Origin: Odontocerum albicorne
Lineage: Eukaryota; Arthropoda; Insecta; Trichoptera; Odontoceridae
DNA: 64,000 nucleotides
Reading direction: 5' to 3'
NCBI GenBank assembly: GCA_949825065.1
Contig: OX463849.1
Span: 6,200,001 to 6,264,000 of the forward strand
The notes beneath the pieces were generated by a model. The model was not told the DNA's origin. It searched no databases and saw only the letters and a program-made list of their open reading frames with translations. The translations under genes were made by a program, and so were the position numbers. Below, in pieces: positions 12,046 to 22,386 of the stretch; the stretch's first letter is position 1; the number at the start of each line of letters is the position of its first letter.

Positions 12046-12430
12046 TTTTTTAACCTGGCAAGCTTATTGTCATGTGACAATCTCTTCCAAAGGGTGTGGT
12101 CTAAAAAAATCTGGTGTCCTCGTGTTTGGGCTCGCCCTATATTGGTGGGGCGTATCGTGGCCGGGGGATGTTTTTAGATGAGATAACTTTTGATAGCTTC
12201 TCTCTTAAATGTATTTTCTGCCATTTATGTGTTTTTGAAGTGTATTTCAATATATTATGTACATACTATGTTGCTATCAATAAACATATATTCATTTATT
12301 TCCAACCAACCAGAAATATGTTTTAATGGGGCCTAAGTGAAAAGCAGACTGAATAAATTTTTTTTTAAATCTGGATTCCAACGGGGATCGAACCCGCAAC
12401 CTCCGGATCGGCAGACATGTGTTTTATATG
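12046..12430 (-). mobile_element. tRNA-derived SINE, split by an inserted 209-bp element
   Basis: Reading the minus strand: a tRNA-like head with the Pol III B-box GGTTCGATCCC, a body with GGATTCCAG, and a tail ending GCCAGGTTAAAAAA. The element is interrupted between the tail and body by 12091-12299, flanked by the direct repeat TTCCAA (12085-12090 and 12300-12305). The A-box end of the head is decayed after about 12425. Confidence 0.85.
12091..12299 (+). mobile_element. 209-bp retroposon nested in a SINE, copy 1
   Basis: It starts AGGGTGTGGTCT, contains CCTATATTGGTGGGGCGTAT, and ends with TCAATAAAC and an ATTTATT-rich tail. The flanking 6-bp target duplication and (ATTT)-type tail indicate target-primed retroposition. 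Copies at 25421 and 39325 begin at the same base, which suggests a defined 5' end. It has a GGTTCG-type string in the other copies but no convincing Pol III promoter. Confidence 0.75.
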
Positions 12431-13130
12431 TCATGTTCGCATGACTAATTCGGATAAATTGAAAGGTATCCTACGATGCATCATGACATCTATACCTTTA
12501 CCTTTCTGGACTTCATTCTTTAAGATAGGGTCAAACAACTATTTTTTGTCATAACTGGAGTATACATATGTGTCTGCAAAATCGTCTGGTGTAGAACTAA
12601 AAGTGATATAAATAAAAAAAGTGGAAAATCTCGTTTTATTATTTGATTTGTTCCCAAAAATACATGTCGTGGAATATCGCCAAGAATTCACGGTCATTTG
12701 CCTAGAATCTTTTTTATCGTTGCTAAGGGAAGTTGCAAAAAGGGTTTACACTTTGAAATATTTTTAACTTGGCAGATGGAAACGAAAATCTCGTGTTCCA
12801 TCAAAATTGGGTTCAAGTAATACAGAAAGGTCTTATATTTGTAGATTGAAATACGTAACGTTACTCACTCAAAATTAAGTGTTTTTTCAATCACTTTTTG
12901 AAACATGTTAATTATGAAGTAAATCTATCGTTAATTGGTTACTGGTTCCAGAGTCTCTCTTTATAATACTTGATTAAACTCTTTGAAAGAATAATTATAT
13001 TATATTTGATATTTCTTTTCAATTTTATTCACAATATCGTTGATAGCCCCGATAACATTGGTTTTAACTATACAGCTATAGTAAGACACGAAATCTTTTA
13101 CAATTCGATTACGACAATATTCTTACGACA
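12431..13130. other. Stretch without recognised features
   Basis: No family or gene recognised. Confidence 0.4.
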
Positions 13131-13380
13131 GTTTATTTATTTAATTTCATTTATGACACAACACTGTCTTTTATATACAATTGAATATATGACAAGTTAT
13201 AAAAGTACTCGTACTTAAAATCATAGACAAGCAATACAAAACTTTATCTTAAACTAACATGGAGATATAAAAAGCAGAGTAATAAAAAAAATAGTAATTA
13301 GAAAGTCATTATTTAAAAGTATTGAATATTAATATGTACGAGTATATTTATATTCAATATATGTAACATATTTATATCAT
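13131..13380 (-). mobile_element. LINE 3' UTR copy (family of 53270-54797)
   Basis: On the minus strand it matches the 3' UTR at 54580-54797 and the copy at 14205-14550: shared TATCTTCATGTTAGTTTAAG-like text, AAGACA(C)TGTTGTGTC and a terminal ATTAAATAAATAA tail. Compared with its sisters this copy carries two 6-bp insertions that create TACTCGTA (13206) and TACGAGTA (13337). Confidence 0.75.
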
Positions 13381-13745
13381 AAAAGTTGGAGAAATCGTAT
13401 AAGTTGTATGAGAAGATGTATGGATGTATATAAGGTGAAGGATGTGTGTCCAATCAGGACAATCTGGCACACTTTTCTCTTTGCCTACTCTAACAGGGAA
13501 ATATCATGATGGTATGTATGTTTGTACGTTCTTCAGTAATTTCCTAATTTACTAAGGATCGAAAAACTGTGAAGTAATCATAGTTTTTCGATCTTTCGAT
13601 TCGATTGGGGTTCTGCCTTCATATTTTTTTCTTTCTTCGTGTTAATAGTTATTAATTGTGGATCCCTGTTATTAATTGTCTTGTCTGCCTAATCGAACAG
13701 GGAAATTGCGTGATGGTATGCATGTGTGCAAGAAATACCCACCTA
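13381..13745 (+). pseudogene. LINE ORF tail fragments (GRPRK-type family)
   Basis: Two stretches (13385-13520, 13679-13745) carry the decayed C-terminal phrase of the family also seen at 15540, 23480, 49985, 58265 and 61390: GAGAAATCGTATAAGTTGTA, then GACAATCTGGC, TTTGCCTACTC and CATGATGGTATG. Frames are broken. Confidence 0.5.
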
Positions 13746-14204
13746 ATTAACTGCAATCTAACATATATATATTTGGTTGGTTGGAACTAATACTCACATG
13801 ACAATAAAGCCGCTCGGTTGGACTATATTCAATGAAACTGTTAAACAATATTACGAGTATACTCCAATTCCACGATCAAAGGAAATGTTTCTGAAATCAC
13901 GGAACCAGCCTTATCTTATCTCGAGCAAAAACAAATACACGCGATTAATAATATCTCTGCCAACAATTTACTAAATTAACAAGTTGAAAATTATTTTTAC
14001 TGTATTATCATGTTTATCTAAACGTTCGGTTTAACTGCTATTTTCAAAATAATCATAAATATTCATTTATCAATACAAATAAAGACAGCCCTTTACATAA
14101 CACAGTAAAACTTTAAAATTTAAAGATATCCTATCAATATCCTCGAAAAATATCCAAAGGATGCTGATAAGTTATCTTTTGAACAATTTATTTATTTATT
14201 TAAT

Positions 14205-14550
14205 TAACGACACAACAGTGTCTTTATATACAAATGAACATATGACAGGTTATAAAGTATTTGAAATTATTGAAAAATAAGACAACTTTATCTTAAACTA
14301 ACATGAAGATACAAAAGGCAGTAGTAATAATAAATTACAGTCAAAATTATTTAATAATTATACGTATATTTAAGTTCAATATATGTTATGTATGTATAAC
14401 ACAAAATATTACCAAACTTCACCAAGCAGACTTACGTAATTGTCGAAGACTTGTTTTATAGAGGTAAAGAACTCAGATTTGTTTATAGTGAAATAACGCA
14501 TACATAGAACAAATATTGATACATTTTTAAAGTAATCAACAAAACAAGAC
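14205..14550 (-). pseudogene. LINE 3' end: ORF terminus and 3' UTR (family of 53270-54797)
   Basis: The minus-strand frame gives IFVLCMRYFTINKSEFFTSI and ends SLLGEVW at a stop near 14409, followed by a UTR with the ATTAAATAAATAA tail at 14205. The same text is at 54470-54797 on the plus strand. 5'-truncated. Confidence 0.8.
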
Positions 14551-14559
14551 TTATAAAAT

Positions 14560-14820
14560 ATATTATTTATAATTGAGGCATTAACGTTGTGGAGGTTTAA
14601 AGATATTGTAATTTGTTTTTTTATCAAACACTGTTTATTCTACTTTTTGTAACGGTATAACCCTACCGGTTTCAAGGCTTTTACCTCATCATCAGGGGAA
14701 CACAAGTCTTGTTTGCGCTCCCCTGATAATGAGGTGAAAGCCTTGAAACCGGTAGGGTTATACCGTTAGAAAAAGTGGAATAGACAGTGTTTGATCAAAC
14801 AAATTACAATGTTTATAAAA
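14560..14820. mobile_element. Foldback Penelope-type terminal repeat pair
   Basis: Minus arm, then plus arm, nearly perfect reverse complements joined at GGGGAACACAAGTCTTG. The minus arm encodes CTGATGA-TGAGG...CCTT-GAAA; the plus arm has CTGATAA. A mariner derivative begins three bases after its right end. Confidence 0.8.
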
Positions 14821-14822
14821 TA

Positions 14823-15379
14823 TAGGGTCTTTCAAATTGAGCGGTTTTTAAATTCTAATGTTTGTAATTCTTGAATGAAACACACAATTTGCTTCGATTT
14901 CAAACAACTTTTTATTAGTCATTGAAGTATAATGTGTGACATTTAAACACAATAAACAATATCCGCCAAATGTCCACCTCTTGCAGCTCCACAGATGTCC
15001 ACTCTTTGGTCAAAATTTTCGATGACATTTTGGCATAATTGCGGTTCTAGCTCACCAAAATCGCGAATAATTTCGTTCTTCAGCTCAGGAATTGATTGGT
15101 GGTCATTCTTATAGACCTAGATTTTCACGCAACCCCAGAGAAAATAGTCCAACGGTGTCAGATCACATAATCTTGGTGGCCAATTAACATCACCGTTTCC
15201 GGAGATTACAATAGATACAATAATTCTCAATTTGAACGCGTTGTTATATTGTATATGACTCCATTTTTTATAAATGCCATTCTTTACACCTCTCAAATGT
15301 CACAAGACCCAGGCAAGTTAGCGACGCCATCTGTGTTTTATCCAAGAATAAAAAAAACCGCTCAATTTGAAAGACCCTA
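14823..15379 (-). mobile_element. Internally deleted mariner-like transposon (transposase C-terminus)
   Basis: Terminal inverted repeats start TAGGGTCTTTCAAATTGAGC on both ends, flanked by TA at 14821-14822 and 15380-15381. The minus-strand frame keeps CDLTPLDYFLWGCVK, QSIPELKNEIIRDFGELEPQ and NVIENFDQRVDIC, the end of a mariner/IS630-type transposase, including the last catalytic Asp in TPLDYF. The N-terminal two-thirds is missing and there is one in-frame stop, so it is inactive but could have been mobilised in trans. Confidence 0.9.
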
Positions 15380-15539
15380 TATATCTTAAAAAATAGAATC
15401 TGTGGTGTGCAGTGCCATTCAATGCTTTTAAGGGTCTGAAAAATTTATGAAATCCATTTTATTTCAACACTTTGAACGGATCTGTGACAAAAGACTGTCT
15501 TCACAAATGTATATTGCTAGCATGAGTGGTAGTTATGGT

Positions 15540-15735
15540 TGAGGACGACCGATGAAAGTTTGGTTGGACCAAGTGACTAAACTTGTGAAAGAATGAAATG
15601 AAAACAGGAAGAATAAGACAATGACCTATATAAGATTTATGAATGAGGAGGAGGATAAGGAAATATGTCGTGATAGGAAAGCTTGACGCTTTGTCATTTC
15701 TGCCAATCCCAATATGACGGGATAGTGTGTTTGTA
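15540..15735 (+). pseudogene. LINE ORF tail (GRPRK-type family)
   Basis: The plus frame reads KVWLDQVTKLVKE, then NEEEDKEICRDRKA and VISANPNMTG with stops between. It is the C-terminus of the same endonuclease-RT family as 58265-58520. Confidence 0.65.
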
Positions 15736-15835
15736 TTATAATTATTTTTTTCCTTTGCCATGCTATCACAGTTTATTAATATACTATTCGCCACCAGAGA
15801 AAGTTCGTCACTATGTGACGACGCGCTCATAAAAA

Positions 15836-16512
15836 AAATAAAGGAGATTCTGATCGTCTAGTGTCGATCGCGCTGTATGGGGACTTCTCTTGTCCCCCAT
15901 AACAGCGTGGGTAGTGATGTGATCGAACTAAACTATAATCTATATAAAAACACTGTAAATCAAATTAATCCAAAAGTATGGTAGAATTTTTATTAAATTA
16001 ATATGATTTGACGCGGAATGCCCCTCCAGCAGAGTATATAACTCAAGTTTTAGGAATATGTTTTGTAATCGAGCTTTTAAAGTTCTTACATCGATATTTG
16101 AAATGTTTGAACTTGTCTTAAGTTCCATAAGGAAAACTTATTTTCAGCTGTCCTCTAATTTTCGTGTCATAAACATTTCGATTCAATAACAAGATACACA
16201 CAACTTTTATGAGCAAACTGTAATTTAATGAATTGGCTTGATTCGCATTAAAAATAATGAATCGTTAGTTTTTAATAAAGCAGAACGTATTATAAAGTTT
16301 TTCAATGAAATACGAATGTGTGGAAACGTTAAAAATATGTTATTTGAATGTTGGTGTGACAATGACCAACGAGCAATGGTTCTAAACCCAAAGATCGCGC
16401 TGTCTTCAATATTTCATAATTATCAATTTGGGTAAACAAATGAATGAAAAAATACAATTAATACATATGTAAGTGGACGTAGGCCCATAAAAAATTATAT
16501 TGAACATATATT
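15836..16512. other. Stretch without recognised features
   Basis: A short imperfect hairpin (GTATGGGGACTTCTCTTGTC CCCCATA, 15876-15902) is the only structure noted. Frames at 15940-16128 (-) and 16238-16435 (+) look like chance. Confidence 0.35.
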
Positions 16513-16514
16513 TA

Positions 16515-16766
16515 CAGTACCCGGCGGTAAGTAATACACATCGGGCTTAAGAAAGAGACTGTTGGCCATAATCGGCTAACTTCGGCTTTGTAGAGTGTCG
16601 TCTCTCTCATTCATACGACACCCTAGACGCTTGACAACGACTGACAAATCGCGACGGAACACGTGTATGAATAACAGAGACGACGCTCTACAAAGCCGAA
16701 GTAAACCGATTACAGCCGACAGTCTCTTTCTTAAGCCCGATATGTATTACTTACCGCCGGGTACAG
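16515..16766. mobile_element. TA-type MITE (CAGTACCCGG family), copy 2
   Basis: Arms CAGTACCCGGCGGTAAGTAA and TTACTTACCGCCGGGTAC are reverse complements, and complementarity continues for about 110 bp with a short centre. The last two bases at the right tip are changed. Confidence 0.9.
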
Positions 16767-16769
16767 AAA

Positions 16770-18010
16770 ACAAATGAGAATAAATGTTCATAAGTCGAAA
16801 GTCATCATTCTTGAAAAGGACGATTCTATGAGTAATTGCAATGTATGGGTTGATTATAAATGATTTTAACAAGTTATGGAATTTTGTGATTTAACGATCA
16901 TGATTTCGACATACGAGCAGCAGGTTAAAGATAAATAGTGGTGCGCTAGCACTAACCTTGGTGTAAATGTCTGAAATGAAAATGCTTGAAATTCATAGGT
17001 ATGTAAATGTCTGAAATTAATAGATAACAAGGAAGAGGTGGACCACGGAATGAATGGTTGGAAATAGTTGGAAAAAAAAATAGTGAGGAAAAAGTAAGAA
17101 GTATGAGTAATAGAATAATATATATAACAAGTTGTGTAAATTTTGACGAGACATGAGCCGTGTGCATGCGATGAAAAGCATGAAGACATGTCCTCTTTAT
17201 CTACCCCAAAAGAAACATGATATGATTTTATTTGTTTGTATTTTTACAATACTTTACGATTTGTAATTCCAAGCAAAAAAAAATGCGAATAAAGGATAGT
17301 TATTTGTGATTCCATGCAAACACTTGCAAGTTTTAGGATAGTTATGATTTATTAGTCGAAGTAAAAACTATAGTAAAAGAAATCCCCATCACTAACTATT
17401 AATTAACGAAAAATAACTGAAAGAAAATCAATGGAAAACATTTCGCTCGCAAGTTTTAAGATAATCATGTTTTGTAATTTCAAGCTAAAATGTTTGCTTG
17501 GATTACCGATTTGTTAATTCAAGCAAAAATTACAATACTCAAAAGAAAAAGAAAAAAAGAAAGCTGAGCCACTTATTGGCAGCTTAGCTTCTAACGAAAA
17601 AGAATAGAAGGCAATCCATGAAATGGAAATAATTTGGCATTAACTATCGGCATGATTCAATGCGGTTATCGATTTATTGGCAAACTGACAACGGGAGTAA
17701 AGTCCGCGGTAGCGAGAAGTATTTAGTTGAATAATCGTTGGGCAAATTAGTCTCGATTCACGATCATGCAGACAAGCTATTGTTAAGAAATTGAATGAAT
17801 ATAGTTTTATTATCCTTTAATTCTCTCATTGATTGATTGTTCCTAATCGACCAAACAGGATGAGGTTTTACAGAGTTTTTACCATTTCTGGTCTTGTGAC
17901 GTGAAATGGTTTGCTTATAAGTATTAGAGATATAGGTTGGTTATACAGCTACATGAAGTATTTGAAAACAACTATTTTGGGAGATTTTACTAAAATTCAT
18001 ATAAACACTA
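16770..18010. other. Stretch with weak internal repeats
   Basis: Between 17256 and 17540 phrases such as TTCCAAGCAAAAA and AGTTTTAGGATAGTTATG recur in altered form, probably an old degenerate minisatellite. No gene recognised. Confidence 0.35.
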
Positions 18011-18012
18011 TA

Positions 18013-18391
18013 CTGCCGTCATAAGCAAAAACGCAGCTAACGGGAAAAAATCAGAAATTTAACTAAGTATGAGGCAATATTCCATACCAAATTCTGAACC
18101 ATAATCCATAAAAAATACAAGACCATTTATTTGAACACAAAAATCGACATAATGTCTTTTTTAATTTTACAAAATACTATGTTTCTCTAAGCAAAACAAC
18201 AATAAAATGTGATTCATAAGCAAAAAATGCCAAGTGCCTATGCGTTTGCTGCGTTTTTGCTTATGAATCACATTTTACTGCTTTTTTGTTTATGAATCAC
18301 GACATTTTTAAACAGCAATGAAAAACATAAAAGTACAGTTGTCTCAAAACTTAACTTTTGCCATTAGCTGCGTTTTTGCTTATGAAGGCAG
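18013..18391. mobile_element. MITE with 28-bp inverted repeats and an internal palindrome
   Basis: Ends are CTGCC(G/T)TCATAAGCAAAAAC in inverted orientation, extending to GCAGCTAA. Inside, AAAATGTGATTCATAAGCAA (about 18206) is repeated inverted near 18260-18290, a second hairpin built from the terminal motif. No coding frame. The superfamily is not settled; flanks suggest a TA-containing target. Confidence 0.8.
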
Positions 18392-18419
18392 AATACACAT
18401 GCACTAAAAATATTCTGTC

Positions 18420-18700
18420 GTGAAGCTCATGACTGAGCATTGTGACTCCCATGATAGCCTCCAATGACTCATTTCCATTCATCCCTGCAGTCCGCGGTTC
18501 GAAGGGCAGTTGTTAAGGGTAGTCCAGTTACGTCTCTCACTTGGTCAGTCAAACGCATTGGTATATTCTTCCTCTTGTGCGTCGTCTTTCCACGCTTCTA
18601 ATAACCACAAACCTCTCCAATGTCTTTCCTTGGCCACGAACAATGTGCCCAAAAAATCGGAAGACTTGTCGAAAGCATATTGTCGACAATATGTCATTGA
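18420..18700 (-). pseudogene. LINE 3' coding remnant (partner of 4085-4450)
   Basis: It matches 4160-4450 in reverse orientation over about 280 bp with many substitutions. There is no intact frame. A 60-bp piece at 18885-18950 (GTCTGGCGTTCTCTCCTCTC) belongs to the separate GRPRK-type LINE family. Confidence 0.45.
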
Positions 18701-18959
18701 TTTTACGTTTAATCACAGAAAGACTATTTACATCTTACGAAGATATTTTTACGGTTATTTGAAGTTATTTAAAAAAATATATTGTTTGATTAAGTGAACC
18801 AGATGAAATATTATTTCACGTAAGAAAGTGTGATGTGATGAAGAGAAACCGGGAAAACAAATGTATAAAATATGCATGATAAGGAAATATGACGTGGTAA
18901 GAAAGTCTGGCGTTCTCTCCTCTCTACCTCTGTCGACAAGAACTCATGTTTTGTACATT

Positions 18960-19890
18960 TATATATACTATTATAGATTTTGAAACAGAGAATCTTACAG
19001 TGTTTTTAATGATTAAAAAAAAACGTATAAATTAAATTAATAATGAATTGCATGCATTGTTAATCAAAATATGGTGACGTGCAAACACCAAATAATTGTT
19101 GGTAAATTACATTTGATATTTCAAAGAAATACAATTCTAAGAAAAAAATATCACGATATATGTTTGTTATTTTAAAGACAATTAAGTTACTGAGAAAATT
19201 TGTTGGGAATTTAACTTTTTTAAGTCGTGATTTAGAATATTGATTCCTTGAATAATTTATTCCCCTATAGTGTTAACAGATGATATATTCATAAAAACAC
19301 CGTCTTTGAATTTAAGAATAAACCAAATCTTTGATGGAAAAAAACTTTTGATTTACTTTATAGAAATTGAACATTTTATAGTGGATTCGCCTCAAAAGTC
19401 TTCAAATACAAAGCTCGGTCGAAAGAGCTCATCAGATTATCAGAGATGAGCTGACCAGGTTCATAAGACTATGAAATGCCATATCACAGTCTCGTTAGTA
19501 AAATCAAATTGTCGCTTCAAATTTGTATGCGATATATATTCAAGTATGGAGTATAAATACTGTATGAATTTTTTTATTTAACGAACAAGAGTTTTCTTTT
19601 AATTTTAATCTATACTTACCAATTAAATTGGAGACTCTTTGCTCCAAATAAAATGAAAAGGAGAATATAGTATAACTCCAACACGCTGAACATGATTATT
19701 GCGAAACTTTGGAGCAATTATTGAAAACATAATAGTTTACGAGTGTGTATGTATGTAAAAGATTTGTCTCGCTTTGATAAAGGTATAGAGGAAAATCAAA
19801 TGAAAACTTTCTGAAACTGAGTCGGCACATTAAATATATTCGCGTTTCAAGAACATTGACTAAAATAAGTAAGCTATTCAATAACTAATA
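18960..19890. other. Stretch without recognised features
   Basis: A/T-rich, no family recognised; small frames only. Confidence 0.4.
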
Positions 19891-19896
19891 TGCTTT

Positions 19897-20151
19897 TTAA
19901 TATATTATACTCGTATGTAAAAGATGTAGACGGTTTAATTTATTTCTTTCATTAAGGTGCTCCTCGCGTCTCTGTGGGAATACCGAAGCTATTAGGCAAG
20001 CCAATTCTCTCTGAGCATGAATGATAAACTTTATACTTTTAATATTGTCTTTTTGCGCCGTTATAATGTAGCGGCCATCTGGATCAATCCGCAAATCATA
20101 TTGTGATGTTGAGATGAAAATCGAGTCAATAATTTTAGAAGGGATCTCCAT
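19897..20151 (-). other. Unassigned 84-codon open frame
   Basis: The frame begins MEIPSKIIDSIFISTSQYDL and continues with a balanced composition (IDPDGRYIITAQKDN, FPQRREEHLNERNK), less like A/T-driven nonsense than its neighbours. I do not recognise the family. It lies antisense and just upstream of the Penelope-like element, so it may be a piece of another transposon or an exon of an unrelated minus-strand gene. Confidence 0.25.
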
Positions 20152-20199
20152 TAAGCTTTACATCAGTTAATCTTCGGACTTATTGGCAAGTCCGATCTG

Positions 20200-20878
20200 G
20201 TGGTGTCAAAATATAGTTTTGAAGCATTAATAGTTTTCTGTGAATATACTACGGAATATACTACAAATGATGGCTATTCTGGAAGCCTCATTGATTCACT
20301 TTTAAAAAACAAAACAAAAAAGAAACTTATAAAAGATTATATATTTAACGACGCCAATAAGCATACCTATAAATGGAGCAAAGTCCTATTTATAAAAAAA
20401 CATATACGAAATAACCAAAAAAAATCCAAGTCACGTAAAGCCAGCTTTTTACGCTAATTATAATCTCCGGAAACTCTTATGTAACGGGAAAAGCAAAAAT
20501 GGAATACTTTGCAACAGTGGTGTGTATAAACTTTTATGTGCTAACTGATAATTTCTATATAGGAAATACAGGAAACCCTTTGAAAAGAGATTTCGTGAAC
20601 ACAAATCCGCCTTAACAAATCCTCTAATTTATTCTTAAATGGCTAATCATTGTTACTGTGAAATCCATACTTTTTCTATCGATGATGCCAAATTCTTACA
20701 TATCAGAAGTAACGGAAATAAATTGGACAGATTGGAGACCCTAGAAATGTCTAAGTCAGTACATCGAGGCGAACATCTGGTAAACACATATATACCAAAA
20801 ACCTCTCCGCTGCTGGCCGAGATCGTCCCATGCCTCCCTCAGTCCTCTGTCCCCATACCGAATGTCCCCAACCGTTGA
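20200..20878 (+). pseudogene. Penelope-like element: connector and GIY-YIG endonuclease domain
   Basis: The first frame (20200-20457) carries LIDSLLKNKTKKKLIKDYIF, resembling the linker after a Penelope RT. After a one-base frameshift (about 20449) comes YANYNLRKLL and SGVYKLLCAN (GVY at 20519-20527), then after another shift FYIGN (YIG at 20556-20564), then RFREHKSALTNP, a stop at 20636-20638, and MANHCYCEIHTFSIDDAKFL with KLDRLETLE. GVY...YIG, the R..EH and the late E of LETLE fit the GIY-YIG nuclease motifs of Penelope-like retroelements. At least three frameshifts and a stop make it dead. Confidence 0.8.
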
Positions 20879-20913
20879 AGCGTGTATATCGGTACCAGTT
20901 CGAACAGAATTTA

Positions 20914-21062
20914 GTCTTGTTTGTGCTCCCTTGAAGATGAGGTGAAAGCCTTGAAACCGGTAGGGTTATACCGTTATAAAAAAGTGGAATAAACAGTGTT
21001 TGATAAAATAAATTACAATGTCTTTAAACCTCCACAACGTTAATGCCTTAACTACGAAGATT
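20914..21062 (+). repeat. Terminal repeat of the Penelope-like element with hammerhead-like core
   Basis: It lies 36 bp after the endonuclease stop. It has TTGAAGATGAGG, a short stem-loop (GAGGU-GAAA-GCCUU), GAAA, then CGGTA/TACCG and GTTA, followed by AAGTGGAATAAACAGTG and GTTAATGCCTTAACTA. This is the plus arm that elsewhere occurs as inverted pairs, and links the foldback family to the Penelope-like element. In this copy the first core base is T rather than C. Confidence 0.75.
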
Positions 21063-21289
21063 GTCAATAATATCTGTTAATCCTATGGATGGAAAACTCT
21101 TGTTTGTTTATTTGTGTATTGTGTTAAATATGTTGCACTTCAGCATGCCATCATTTTTAGAGTTACGATATAAATTCCAGATTATTTTATCGATTTTAGT
21201 TGCATAATTTATTTAAAAATTGAAATAATCTATTTGCAAAATTAATTCTGAAATATTATAGAGTATTTAAATAAAATAAGTAATAAAAC

Positions 21290-21345
21290 GTAATCCCCTG
21301 GGAACAGAACCCAGGATGCCAGCTTGTAAAGCAAGCTAGTTTACT
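21290..21345 (-). mobile_element. tRNA-like SINE head, decayed
   Basis: On the minus strand it reads GGGTTCTGTTCCCAGGGG after a GTAAACTAGCTTGC-type segment, similar to a tRNA B-box region but with substitutions. Short and uncertain. Confidence 0.3.
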
Positions 21346-21414
21346 TTTGATACTCATGCGTATCTATACCATGACTTATCTGTAAACATCAGTAAAAGTA
21401 TTAATAATAATAAT

Positions 21415-21590
21415 GTCCTCAGTGAGATACAGGCAAAAGCCTAGTTTACTGAGGACACGACAAATGAAAGGCAACAAACCCAGATCCATTAAAATTGTGT
21501 GTCCAGATTAAATCACCTGTGGTTTTTCACAAATGATGTATGATATATTTCTTGTCATGTGTAAAATAAATAAATACAATAAATAAACTA
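21415..21590 (+). mobile_element. Retroposon 3' UTR (CCTCAGTGAGATACAGGC family), copy 1
   Basis: It shares CCTCAGTGAGATACAGGC, AAACCCAGATCCATT and CTTGTCATGTGTAA and ends in an (AATAAAT)n tail, as at 30575-30745. It is the 3' end of a LINE whose coding part is absent here. Confidence 0.65.
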
Positions 21591-21656
21591 CAATGAAAAT
21601 ATTACTTGTATATGTCAGTTTGAGATTTACACGACAATATGTCACTTTACTGTAGA

Positions 21657-21790
21657 CGATGTCTGAGGCAAAGCTTGTAAGACGCAAGACTTCCAGCCCG
21701 GAAGTTGCAGGTTTTATTCCCATGGTACCCAGTTTCTTAAAAAGGGGTTCCAGTCTGGTTTTCACTGGTGCACTTAATGTGTGTGTATGT
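21657..21790 (+). mobile_element. tRNA-derived SINE, diverged copy
   Basis: A decayed head (CCGGAAGTTGCAGGTT) is followed by a body with GTACCCAGTTTCTTAAAAAG and TTCCAGTCTGGTTTTCACTG matching the main SINE family. The tail is replaced by unrelated sequence. Confidence 0.6.
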
Positions 21791-21907
21791 ATTGTTGTTG
21801 TATCGTGAACAATATTTCCAACATATGTCGAACTGCGAGTTTTGTACATATTCCAGTGGTTCTAAATCCCAAAGGCTCTGTAGAGATAAAAACAACGAAC
21901 GATCTTT

Positions 21908-22386
21908 AGTATATCCAACATAAATTCAGGGTAACATATCATACATATGAATGAATTCATGATAAATCCAACATAAATTCATGGTAACATATCATACATA
22001 TGAATGAATTCATAATAAATCCAACATAAATTCAGGGTAACATATCATACATATGAATGAATTCATAATAAATCCAACATAAATTCAGGGTAACATATAC
22101 ATATGAATGAATTCATAATAAATCCAACATCAATTCAGGGTAACATATCATACATACGAATAAATACATAATAAATCTAACATGAATTCAGGGTAACATA
22201 TCATACATATGAATGAATTCATAATAAATCCAACATAAATTCAGGGTAACATATACATATGAATGAATTCATAATAAATCCAACATAAATTCAGGGTAAC
22301 ATATCATACATACGAATAAATACATAGTAAATCTAACATGAATTCAGGGTAACATATCATACATATGAATAAATTCATAATAAATC
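21908..22386. repeat. 53-bp satellite with 48-bp deletion variants, about 9 units
   Basis: Unit: AAATCCAACATAAATTCAGG, GTAACATATCATACATATGA, ATGAATTCATAAT. Some units lack five bases around CATAC, and the two types alternate in blocks, showing local block duplication. Confidence 0.92.
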
